From the NCBI RefSeq assembly GCF_947495325.1, contig NZ_CANLYK010000001.1:992001-1056000 (forward strand): a stretch of 64,000 nucleotides of DNA, read 5' to 3'. The first letter of the stretch is position 1, and the number at the start of each line of letters is the position of its first letter. The stretch comes from an uncultured Allomuricauda sp. Lineage in GTDB: Bacteria > Bacteroidota > Bacteroidia > Flavobacteriales > Flavobacteriaceae. The position numbers and the translations under genes are program-made. The notes under the pieces were generated by a model. The model had not been told where the DNA came from, made no database searches, and saw only the letters and a program-made list of their open reading frames with translations. Positions 24,554-31,656 of the stretch are shown here, piece after piece.

Positions 24554-24584
24554 CAAAGGTAGAAGGTCGCGGAATCAATACCAA
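24554..24584 (-). promoter_or_regulatory. Promoter of the copper-linked operon
   Basis: On the minus strand TTG (24584-24582), 20 bases, then TACCTTTG (24561-24554), an exact TAnnTTTG. Transcription would begin a few bases before the TTG start codon at 24539. Confidence 0.6.
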
Positions 24585-24646
24585 CTAAATCTAAAATAGA
24601 AAGGCGTTATTTTTTAGCAGAAAAACTGCGTTATAACATCAAAGTA

Positions 24647-24692
24647 TTTGCGTAACCGAATGATTACATTATATTTGTAACCATTCAGTTAC
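24647..24692 (+). promoter_or_regulatory. Promoter and overlapping operator of the ArsR-type gene
   Basis: TTTG (24647-24650), 19 bases, TATATTTG (24670-24677). Over it lies an inverted repeat: GTAACCGAATGATTACA (24652-24668) and TGTAACCATTCAGTTAC (24676-24692), 15 of 17 bases matching. A repressor bound here would cover the promoter from -33 to the start site, which fits autoregulation by the ArsR-type protein encoded 9 bases downstream. Confidence 0.75.
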
Positions 24693-24700
24693 ATAATAAA

Positions 24701-25030
24701 ATGCGAAGAGATGTTTTTCAGGCCATTGCTGATCCCGTACGAAGGGATATCATTCAGCTTTTATCAAAAGAAGCACTTACAGTAAACACTGTTGCTGAAA
24801 AATTTGATGTTAGCCGACCAGCCATCTCAAAACATTTAAAAATTCTGGAAGAATGTGGTATAGTCACCTTTAATCAAAAAGGGAGGGAACGCTACTGCAT
24901 TATTCAACCCAAAAACCTTATCCCAGCTTTTTTATGGATTGATCAATATAAAAATCTATGGGAAGAAAAGCTAGATTCTTTTGAAAATTACCTAATCCAA
25001 TTACAGAACAAAAACAAAAAAAATGAGTGA
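24701..25030 (+). CDS. ArsR-family transcriptional regulator
   Basis: Protein of 109 residues with the winged helix: MRRDVFQAIADPVRRDIIQL, then LTVNTVAEKFDVSRPAISKH and LKILEECGIV, GRERYCII. It lacks the Cys pairs of metal-sensing ArsR proteins and belongs to the subgroup always paired with an SRPBCC (AHSA1) gene, with which it overlaps by 8 bases. The palindromic site on its own promoter suggests autoregulation. Effector unknown. Confidence 0.92.
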   Translation: MRRDVFQAIADPVRRDIIQLLSKEALTVNTVAEKFDVSRPAISKHLKILEECGIVTFNQKGRERYCIIQPKNLIPAFLWIDQYKNLWEEKLDSFENYLIQLQNKNKKNE

Positions 25031-25475
25031 AGTAAACAACCCTAAAAACAGAACATTGACCCTTGAACGTACTTTTGATGCTCCCATTGCATTGGTTTGG
25101 GAAGCCTGGACAAAGTCAGAGCATATTGCGCAATGGTGGGGGCCAAAAGGAATGGAGACCAAAGTTTTGGAACATGATTTTAAAGTTGGCGGAAATTGGA
25201 AATATTCCATGCGGATGCCAGATGGCAATGAATTTATTTCTGAAGGCCGCTATATTGAAATTGTGGAGCATGAAAAAATCATTTCAACGGCTGACTTTAA
25301 ACCCATGACCGAAGGGGTGGAAATACAGGCAATTTTTAAGGCAGATGGCGAAAAAACCCATTTTACCTTTAATTGTATTCATGAAACGGAGGAATATTGC
25401 AAGCAACAGGAACAAATGGGCTTCTACAATGGATGGGGCTCTGTTTTTGACAGGTTGAATGATTTTTTATCCTAG
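25023..25475 (+). CDS. SRPBCC/AHSA1-family protein
   Basis: Protein of 150 residues with the START-like fold: LTLERTFDAPIALVWEAWT near 10-28, then QWWGPKGMET and FKVGGNWKYSMRMPDG, and the C-terminal helix QMGFYNGWGSVFDRLNDFL. The family binds hydrophobic ligands; its function here is unknown. Translationally coupled to the ArsR-type regulator. Its last 120 bases are repeated as a gene remnant at 29761-29886. Confidence 0.92.
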   Translation: MSEVNNPKNRTLTLERTFDAPIALVWEAWTKSEHIAQWWGPKGMETKVLEHDFKVGGNWKYSMRMPDGNEFISEGRYIEIVEHEKIISTADFKPMTEGVEIQAIFKADGEKTHFTFNCIHETEEYCKQQEQMGFYNGWGSVFDRLNDFLS

Positions 25476-25485
25476 AAAGCTCTTT

Positions 25486-25515
25486 TTAAACCTTTGTCCA
25501 TGATTTTAGTCATAG
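25486..25515 (+). promoter_or_regulatory. ECF-type promoter motif, site C
   Basis: TTAAACCTTTG (25486-25496), 12 bases, GTCATAG (25509-25515), 16 bases before the ATG of the small lipoprotein at 25532. The same elements at the same spacing precede the ECF sigma gene at 53976 and two of its neighbours. Confidence 0.75.
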
Positions 25516-25531
25516 ACTAAACTTAAAAATC

Positions 25532-25750
25532 ATGAAATCACATATAGTTTTACTTTTTAGTATCGCACTTTTAAGTCTTTCATCCTGTGCTACACGCACT
25601 AGAGTTGTGACCACCAACAATTCCAATGTTACCGTGGTCAAGACTAGACCTGCCAACTACAAAATAGTAAGGGTCAAGGGGAAGCGTTACTACTTTTGGA
25701 ACGGAAATCACTATAGAAAAACTAGACGTGGCTATGTTGTTAGAATTTAA
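25532..25750 (+). CDS. Small basic lipoprotein, paralogue of the 55.6-kb protein
   Basis: Protein of 72 residues with lipoprotein signal (MKSHIVLLFSIALLSLSSC). The mature part is very basic, with the module VKGKRYYFWNGNHYRKTRRG followed by YVV. The protein at 55611-55961 has two such modules. The promoter motif at 25486-25515 equals that of the second ECF sigma operon. Probably an envelope stress protein; no biochemical function is known to me. Confidence 0.85.
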   Translation: MKSHIVLLFSIALLSLSSCATRTRVVTTNNSNVTVVKTRPANYKIVRVKGKRYYFWNGNHYRKTRRGYVVRI

Positions 25751-25933
25751 AATTGATCCCTTAATACCTTATAAATTATAATATGTGAACACTTGACTAT
25801 CATATACTATGTTTAACAAAAATAAATCCGTGCATTTTATCTAATATTTTACACTTTATTGATACAAAACAACATCTAATGGGAATGGTTTTCTATTTTT
25901 GCTTTTAGCTACTTACATATAGTATATCAACCC

Positions 25934-26539
25934 ATGAAAAAGAATTTTACTAGAAAAATTGGCCTATTAATCATTATTTTCATCTCCTTTTTAGCATGTA
26001 GTCCAGAAGACGGTACCGATGGCTCGAATGGAACCAACGGTACGGATGGGACAAATGGAGTAGATGGCTCAAACAGTTTAATAACTACATTAATTGAACA
26101 GCCAGGAAGTAATTGTTCCAACGGTGGTTTTAAAATTGACTCAGGTCTGGATTTAAATAACAATGGTCAACTGGATGCTGGAGAAGTGGACAACTCAGAA
26201 TACCTGTGTAATGGTGACAACAGTGACTTTCCCTATTTGTCCTATGTAGCCTTAATAAGTCAAACGGGCACTGATGATCCGCAAAGTGCAATTGTGGGAA
26301 ACAGTCTAGAATTGAATATTTCTTGGGTACGAGAATCCCAAGGAATCTATTTAGGAACACTTGATAATGCAATTGACATTGGAAAAACTGTCATATTTTA
26401 TTCTACCCCCACTACGCATACAGGAGTTAGAGGTGAATTGGTAGGAGATAATCAGGTTCGATTAGAATTACAGAACGGAATTAATGTGTTTGCCGACAAT
26501 TTTGATAACTTATCTTTTGAACTTCGAGAATATGAATAG
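25934..26539 (+). CDS. Lipoprotein with short collagen-like stretch and DUF7151-like domain
   Basis: Protein of 201 residues with lipoprotein signal (LLIIIFISFLAC). Next come Gly-x-x repeats (DGTDGSNGTNGTDGTNGVDG, about 28-47), then a module with SNCSNGGFKIDSGLDLNNNG and AGEVDNSEYLCNG (DUF7151-type, with two Cys that could pair and Asp/Asn positions like a calcium loop). The C-terminal 100 residues form an unassigned beta-rich part. Probably a surface-exposed fibre-like lipoprotein. It lies 93 bases before another surface protein with tandem repeats. Confidence 0.82.
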   Translation: MKKNFTRKIGLLIIIFISFLACSPEDGTDGSNGTNGTDGTNGVDGSNSLITTLIEQPGSNCSNGGFKIDSGLDLNNNGQLDAGEVDNSEYLCNGDNSDFPYLSYVALISQTGTDDPQSAIVGNSLELNISWVRESQGIYLGTLDNAIDIGKTVIFYSTPTTHTGVRGELVGDNQVRLELQNGINVFADNFDNLSFELREYE

Positions 26540-26631
26540 CGCAAACTGTTTCAGTTATATCAATTTAGTTTTTTTGAAATATAATCTTTACAAACAATTT
26601 TGTCATTAAGATAAATTTTTACAAAGTATCC

Positions 26632-27993
26632 ATGAAAAATGCACATTTACCCATATCATTCTTTATTTTACTTTTTAGCATTCTCTCCTTCGGACAGAAT
26701 TACTTTCCTGCCTCGGGAAATGTAGGTATTGGAACGCTTACACCTGGATATGCCTTGGATATAAACGGTTCAATAAATGCAACTGAACTTCTTCTTAATG
26801 GTGCTCCTTTGCAGAATTCTCCCTGGAGTGTTTTGAGCAATAATACGTTTTACAACTCCGGCAATGTTGGTATTGGAACAAACAGTCCAAATTTCACTTT
26901 AGATGTAGCAGGGACCTTAAATGCTAGCAATATTCTGCTCAACGGTTCTGCCCTGGAAACACCTATTTGGAGCCTCAATGGGAGTGAAGCTTTTTATAGT
27001 TCTGGAAACGTGGGCATTGGAACCAACGACCCTGACTTTACACTAGATGTGGCAGGAACCTTGAACGCAACCGATATCCTTCTCAATGGTTCTGCCCTAG
27101 AATTACCTGTATGGGGTCTAAACGCTGGGGAAGCATTCTTTAATACAGGAAACGTGGGCATTGGAACCAACGACCCTGACTTTACACTAGATGTGGCAGG
27201 GACCCTGAACGCAACCAATATTCTGCTCAACGGTTCTGCCCTAGAATCACCTGTATGGGGTCTAAACGCTGGGGAGGCATTCTTTAATACAGGAAACGTG
27301 GGCATTGGAACCAACGACCCTGACTTTACACTAGATGTGGCAGGGACCTTGAACGCAACCAATATTCTGCTCAACGGTTCTGCCCTAGAATCACCTGTAT
27401 GGGGTCTAAACGCTGGGGAGGCATTCTTTAATACAGGAAACGTGGGCATTGGAACCAACGACCCTGACTTTACACTAGATGTGGCAGGAACCTTGAACGC
27501 AACCAATATTCTGCTCAACGGTTCTGCTATTACAAGTTCTCAATGGGCAACTTCTGCTAATGATATTTCTTATACCACCGGCAATGTTGGAATAGGGACC
27601 ACAAATACACAGGGATATATGCTCGCTGTAGCTGGTAATGTAATTGCGGAGGGAGTTAAAGTAGAGTTAGAAGGCGATTGGCCTGATTTTGTTTTTGGTG
27701 AAGAGTTTGATCTTATGAGACTAGACGAGGTAAAGAAGTTTATTATCAACAACAGACATTTACCAAACATCCCAAGTGCTGAAAATGTAAAAGAAAATGG
27801 TATCGATTTAGGAAAGATGGATGCTAGGTTGCTTCAAAAAATTGAAGAACTGACCTTATATACCATCCAACAACAAAATGAAATCGATAATTTAAAAACT
27901 GCAAATAAGATTCTAATTGAGCAAAATGAGATTGTCAAAACTCTACTTGAGCGGATAGAAAGAATGGAAAAATCCATAAAAAATCAGCACTAA
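26632..27993 (+). CDS. Tail-fibre-like surface protein with 48-residue repeats
   Basis: Protein of 453 residues with signal peptide MKNAHLPISFFILLFSILSFG. Residues about 30-330 are tandem 48-residue units with GNVGIGTNDPDFTLDVAG and LNATNILLNGSALESP, a pattern found in phage-tail-fibre-like and S74-associated proteins. The last 115 residues have VIAEGVKVELEGDWPDFVFG, LPNIPSAENVKENGIDLGKM and a trimer-type coiled coil (LLQKIEELTLYTIQQQNEID), a tail common in Bacteroidota cell-surface proteins. Probably a trimeric fibre on the cell surface. The central units are nearly identical in DNA. Confidence 0.85.
   Translation: MKNAHLPISFFILLFSILSFGQNYFPASGNVGIGTLTPGYALDINGSINATELLLNGAPLQNSPWSVLSNNTFYNSGNVGIGTNSPNFTLDVAGTLNASNILLNGSALETPIWSLNGSEAFYSSGNVGIGTNDPDFTLDVAGTLNATDILLNGSALELPVWGLNAGEAFFNTGNVGIGTNDPDFTLDVAGTLNATNILLNGSALESPVWGLNAGEAFFNTGNVGIGTNDPDFTLDVAGTLNATNILLNGSALESPVWGLNAGEAFFNTGNVGIGTNDPDFTLDVAGTLNATNILLNGSAITSSQWATSANDISYTTGNVGIGTTNTQGYMLAVAGNVIAEGVKVELEGDWPDFVFGEEFDLMRLDEVKKFIINNRHLPNIPSAENVKENGIDLGKMDARLLQKIEELTLYTIQQQNEIDNLKTANKILIEQNEIVKTLLERIERMEKSIKNQH
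26719..27726 (+). repeat. Tandem 144-bp coding repeats
   Basis: The unit start (AAcGTgGGcATTGG) recurs at 26719, 26863, 27007, 27151, 27295, 27439 and 27583, always 144 bases apart. The units beginning at 27007, 27151, 27295 and 27439 are almost identical, while the outer ones have drifted, as expected from recent homogenisation in the centre. All units keep the reading frame (48 codons). Confidence 0.95.
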
Positions 27994-28221
27994 AAAACCG
28001 CACCACTTGCACGTAAGCTGTTGGTAAAACAAATACACCTCACCCCAATTAAATATCTTAGGTCTTGTTCATTACTATTAGTGTTTTGATAAACGATGTA
28101 CCTTTTACTTTTCCGCTTCATTATTTATCATAAAAAAAATTAATACTTAACATATTAAATATAAATAAAATTTTATGAATCCAATTTCAGACCTTTGATA
28201 AACTTAAAAATTTCAAAGCGT

Positions 28222-29736
28222 ATGGAAAGTATCCCTGTTTTAGAATCAGAAAAGAATTCGGTTTTAACCAAGACAACCAAAATTGCCATAGCCCATGGTG
28301 ATGGCATAGGCCCAGAGATTATGAAGGCCACTCTAAACATCATGAAAGCGGCTGGCGCTAAGATAGAAACTGAATCCATGGAAATTGGAGAGCAGGTGTA
28401 TTTGTCTGGTAATAGTTCTGGCATTACTGGAGCAGCTTGGGATGCTATTTCACGAAACAAGGTTATCTTAAAAGCTCCTATAACTACTCCGCAGGGTAAG
28501 GGCTATAAAAGCCTCAATGTTACCCTAAGAAAATCATTGGGCCTATTTGCCAACGTAAGACCTGTCAATGCCTTGCATCCTTTTGTAAAGACCAACTTTC
28601 CTAATATGGATATTGTAGTCATCAGAGAGAATGAAGAAGACCTATATGCCGGTATTGAACACAGACAAACTGAAGATGTTGTACAATGCCTTAAACTAAT
28701 TACCAGGCCAGGCTGTGAGAAAATTGTGCGTTACGCTTTTGAGTATGCCAGGGCTTACAATAGAAAAAAGGTAACCTGCATGGTAAAGGACAACATCATG
28801 AAATTAACTGATGGCCTATTTCATGCCGTTTTTAAAGAAATCGCTTTGGAGTACCCTGAAATTAAGAGCAACTCACAAATTATTGATATAGGTTCCGCAA
28901 AAATTGCCGCCTCACCAGAAGATTTTGATGTAATCGTCACCTCAAACCTGTATGGGGACATTATTTCTGACATTGTTGCTGAAATTGGAGGCTCTGTAGG
29001 TATGGCGGGTTCTGCCAACATTGGAAGGAATATTGCAATGTTCGAGGCAATTCATGGGTCAGCACCCGATATTTCAGGGCAAAGAATTGCTAATCCTTCA
29101 GGATTATTAAATGCGGCAGTTATGATGTTGGCTCACATTGGTCAAGCAGAAGTAGCCGACAACATCAAGAATGCATGGTTGGCAACCCTGGAAGATGGTA
29201 TTCATACCGCTGATGTCTACCAAAAGTCAATAAGCACTAAAAAGGTAGGTACCGAGGAATTTGCTGAGGCCATTATTGAACGTCTGGGCACCGCTCCCAA
29301 AAAACTACCTATAAGCTTGTTATCCAAAGGTTCTGGAACAATTACAATTCCAGAATACAAAAGACAAGAATCTATCAAGGAATTAGTTGGTGTTGATGTT
29401 TTTATTGATTGGAAAGGAAATGACCCGCAAGTTATAGGAAATGGTTTGAAGCAAATAAAGTCACATAACTTGAAACTCAAAATGATTACCAATAGGGGCG
29501 TTAAAGTTTTTCCAGGTGGGCTAAAAGAAACGTATTGCACCGACCATTGGAGATGTCGTTTTGTAGCAAATGCCGCTAACATCAAAACCAAGGAACCCAA
29601 ATACGAAAATGTTGAATACGAACAAGTAATTGCCTTATTATCAAAACTTCATCAGAATAGTTTTAATGTAATTAAGACAGAAAATCTTTACGAGTTTAAT
29701 GGTAAAAGAGGATTTTCCTTGGGCCAAGGAGAGTAA
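28222..29736 (+). CDS. icd: NADP-type isocitrate dehydrogenase with C-terminal extension
   Basis: Protein of 504 residues from the ATG at 28222; an in-frame TTG upstream is not needed. It has AHGDGIGPEIMKATLNIMKA near 26-45, PITTPQGKGYKSLNVTLRK near 86-104, VIRENEEDLYAGIEHR near 130-145, DIISDIVAEIGGSVGMAGSA near 245-264 and FEAIHGSAPDISGQRIANPS near 274-293. The enzyme oxidises isocitrate to 2-oxoglutarate. An extra 150-residue C-terminal domain (from about 355) makes it resemble the long Thermus/alphaproteobacterial form. The leader is AT-rich with no clear promoter. It is followed at once by a remnant of an SRPBCC gene. Confidence 0.92.
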   Translation: MESIPVLESEKNSVLTKTTKIAIAHGDGIGPEIMKATLNIMKAAGAKIETESMEIGEQVYLSGNSSGITGAAWDAISRNKVILKAPITTPQGKGYKSLNVTLRKSLGLFANVRPVNALHPFVKTNFPNMDIVVIRENEEDLYAGIEHRQTEDVVQCLKLITRPGCEKIVRYAFEYARAYNRKKVTCMVKDNIMKLTDGLFHAVFKEIALEYPEIKSNSQIIDIGSAKIAASPEDFDVIVTSNLYGDIISDIVAEIGGSVGMAGSANIGRNIAMFEAIHGSAPDISGQRIANPSGLLNAAVMMLAHIGQAEVADNIKNAWLATLEDGIHTADVYQKSISTKKVGTEEFAEAIIERLGTAPKKLPISLLSKGSGTITIPEYKRQESIKELVGVDVFIDWKGNDPQVIGNGLKQIKSHNLKLKMITNRGVKVFPGGLKETYCTDHWRCRFVANAANIKTKEPKYENVEYEQVIALLSKLHQNSFNVIKTENLYEFNGKRGFSLGQGE

Positions 29737-29760
29737 GTTTTACTGTATTGGCTGGAGAAG

Positions 29761-29886
29761 ATTACCCATTTTACCTTTAATTGCGTTCATGAAACGGAGG
29801 AATATTGCAAACAACAGGAACAAATGGGCTTCTACAACGGCTGGGGTTCTGTTTTTAATAGACTTGAAGAATTCCTTCAAAAATAA
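29761..29886 (+). pseudogene. 3' remnant of an SRPBCC/AHSA1 gene
   Basis: Forty-one codons plus stop that read HFTFNCVHETEEYCKQQEQM, then GFYNGWGSVFNRLEEF. The first 93 bases differ from the end of the intact gene (25356-25475) at only about six positions. There is no start codon and no upstream part; the coding frame begins abruptly 24 bases after the isocitrate dehydrogenase stop. It is the leftover of a second SRPBCC copy. Confidence 0.85.
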
Positions 29887-29912
29887 CTGGATTCATTGAG
29901 GTGCAAATGTTA

Positions 29913-29938
29913 CAAAAGCCCCAACTTCAGGGGCTTTG
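29913..29938 (+). terminator. Terminator after the SRPBCC remnant
   Basis: AAAGCCCC (29915-29922) pairs with GGGGCTTT (29930-29937) around a 7-base loop; the following T-run is short. Confidence 0.7.
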
Positions 29939-30006
29939 TATATTATAATCTTTACTATCAATCAGTAGTACAAACTGGGTGTCTTAAAGCACCTTAGAAA
30001 AAAATG

Positions 30007-30063
30007 TTTGCAGATTTAATTTTTTTAAATACATTTGTAGTGTTCTAGTTATCTAATACACTA
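30007..30063 (+). promoter_or_regulatory. Promoter and operator of the GntR-controlled ABC operon
   Basis: TTTG (30007-30010), 19 bases, TACATTTG (30030-30037), an exact Bacteroidota promoter. Directly after it lies a 26-base palindrome with TAGTGT at 30038 and ACACTA ending at 30063, with further matches in the centre. It covers the expected transcription start and ends 3 bases before the start codon. It fits binding of the YtrA-type GntR repressor encoded at 31657. Confidence 0.75.
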
Positions 30064-30066
30064 TAA

Positions 30067-30918
30067 ATGTTAACCATTAAACATTTAAATTTTAATTATC
30101 CGAAAAGCCGGTTCGTGCTAAAATCCATCAACTTGGATTTTACAGCAGGAAACATCTACGGCCTTTTTGGAAAAAATGGGGAAGGCAAAAGCACTTTACT
30201 AAAGATTATGACCGGATTGCTGTTCCCAAAAAATGGGAATTGCCTGCTTGAGGGAAATGAGATGCGAAAAAGAGAAGTGCAATCTCTTCATCATATATTT
30301 TTAGTTCCAGAAGATTTTGAGTTGCCAGCAATATCGATTCGGTCATTTGAAAAGGTTCAATCATGCTTTTATCCTCAATTTTCAAAAGAGCAATTTTATG
30401 AGCTTATAAAAGAGTTTCAGCTCTCTCCTACCGATGTCATTTCAAAACTCTCATTTGGGCAAAAGAAAAAAGTACTCATAGCTTTTGGCATCGCCACCAA
30501 CACTAAATTATTATTAATGGATGAGCCTACCAATGGTTTAGACATTCCTTCCAAAAGTCAATTTAGAAAGGTAATGGCTTCAATAGCTGATGAAAACAAG
30601 TGCATTGTTATTTCCACCCATCAAGTCCGAGACTTGCACAGCCTAATAAACCATGTGATGATCTTGGATAATGCCCAAGTAGCTTTTGACCAGCCTTTGG
30701 ATAAAGTCTCTGATGGTCTATGGTTTGGAAAACCATCAACAAATGATTCTTCCGAACCAATCTATTCGGAATCTTCTTTTGGAGGAAAGGCAATCTTGCC
30801 TCGTTTAGATAAAAATGAAACTGAAGTAGATCTAGAATTATTGTTTAATGGAGTATTGGGTGCTCCAGACAAAATAAATGCAATTTTGAACCAAACACAG
30901 AACGATGAAAGAGTTTAG
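30067..30918 (+). CDS. ABC transporter ATP-binding protein (GntR-controlled exporter)
   Basis: Protein of 283 residues with Walker A GKNGEGKSTLL near 35-45, the signature KLSFGQKKKVLIAFGIA near 127-143, Walker B LLLMDEPTNGLD near 150-161 and the H-loop VISTHQ near 179-184. The C-terminal 80 residues form an extension after the ATPase domain, seen in the YtrB/EcsA-like exporters. Its stop overlaps the permease gene by 14 bases. Substrate unknown; YtrA-type operons respond to cell-wall-active compounds in Firmicutes. Confidence 0.92.
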   Translation: MLTIKHLNFNYPKSRFVLKSINLDFTAGNIYGLFGKNGEGKSTLLKIMTGLLFPKNGNCLLEGNEMRKREVQSLHHIFLVPEDFELPAISIRSFEKVQSCFYPQFSKEQFYELIKEFQLSPTDVISKLSFGQKKKVLIAFGIATNTKLLLMDEPTNGLDIPSKSQFRKVMASIADENKCIVISTHQVRDLHSLINHVMILDNAQVAFDQPLDKVSDGLWFGKPSTNDSSEPIYSESSFGGKAILPRLDKNETEVDLELLFNGVLGAPDKINAILNQTQNDERV

Positions 30919-31654
30919 TTTGCTAAGAATCGGTCATTTCATTCGTCGTGATATTGCTCTCCATAAAAGTACATTTGTCACAGGACTGCTTGTAGGCATT
31001 GTTTTGATTTTCCTATTCTCTTTTTTCAATATGATTTGGGATAAACAATTGTCTCAGGATGAGTTTTTCGGCACATTCGGATTGATTTACATCCCCATGG
31101 GCGTGCTATTCACATTCTCTATTTTTAAAGAGTTTAATGACCCTAAAGCAAATCAATTATACTTATCCATTCCTATTTCAATTCCAGAAAGACTTGCTTC
31201 CAAGTGGTTTACCGCTGCAATTTTATATACCCTAGTGTACACGATTCTAGCGATAATCACCGGAATATTGGCATTGCTATTTGGAGTGGTGGTCCTTACT
31301 GCTGATTTTAATATCTCCTCACTTTTTTCAATAGAATATTGGAACGTGCTAAAAGTCTATTTTTTGGTACAACCATTTTTTTTAGTAGGTGCTATCTCAT
31401 TCAGAAAAAATAGAATTGGCAAGACCCTGCTGTTCCTTGGAATTTTGGCACTTGTATTTACACTATTTAATTTCCTTCTATTTGGAATATTCAATCATAA
31501 TTATGGTTTGTTTTCCGGTGATGCTGTAATATCAGAAGCATTTGATAAAACAGCAGCGGATTTTTCAGCTTTGGGAAGATGGTTTTATGGTTTGCTCCTT
31601 GGCCCGGTGATGCTCATTGTGGCCTATTTTAAAATGAAGGAAAAGGAGGTTTAA
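30905..31654 (+). CDS. ABC-type membrane subunit of the GntR-controlled exporter
   Basis: Protein of 249 residues with six hydrophobic segments (FVTGLLVGIVLIFLFSFFNM, FFGTFGLIYIPMGVLFTFSI, AAILYTLVYTILAIITGILA and others). No motif by itself proves function, but it overlaps the ATPase gene and has the six-helix layout of ABC-2-type permeases. It is followed 2 bases later by the GntR gene. Confidence 0.82.
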   Translation: MKEFSLLRIGHFIRRDIALHKSTFVTGLLVGIVLIFLFSFFNMIWDKQLSQDEFFGTFGLIYIPMGVLFTFSIFKEFNDPKANQLYLSIPISIPERLASKWFTAAILYTLVYTILAIITGILALLFGVVVLTADFNISSLFSIEYWNVLKVYFLVQPFFLVGAISFRKNRIGKTLLFLGILALVFTLFNFLLFGIFNHNYGLFSGDAVISEAFDKTAADFSALGRWFYGLLLGPVMLIVAYFKMKEKEV

Positions 31655-31656
31655 GA

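Noticed and set aside
26994..27518. Minus-strand open frame of 174 codons with internal repeats
   Set aside because: It is the antisense shadow of the 144-bp coding repeats; it inherits periodicity because 144 is a multiple of 3.
26719..27726. Regular repeats considered as a CRISPR array
   Set aside because: Units are 144 bases, contiguous and in frame with no variable spacers, and no cas genes are present.
29699..29899. Open frame crossing the isocitrate dehydrogenase end and the SRPBCC remnant
   Set aside because: It is in the wrong frame for both; the remnant frame at 29761-29886 matches the intact SRPBCC gene.
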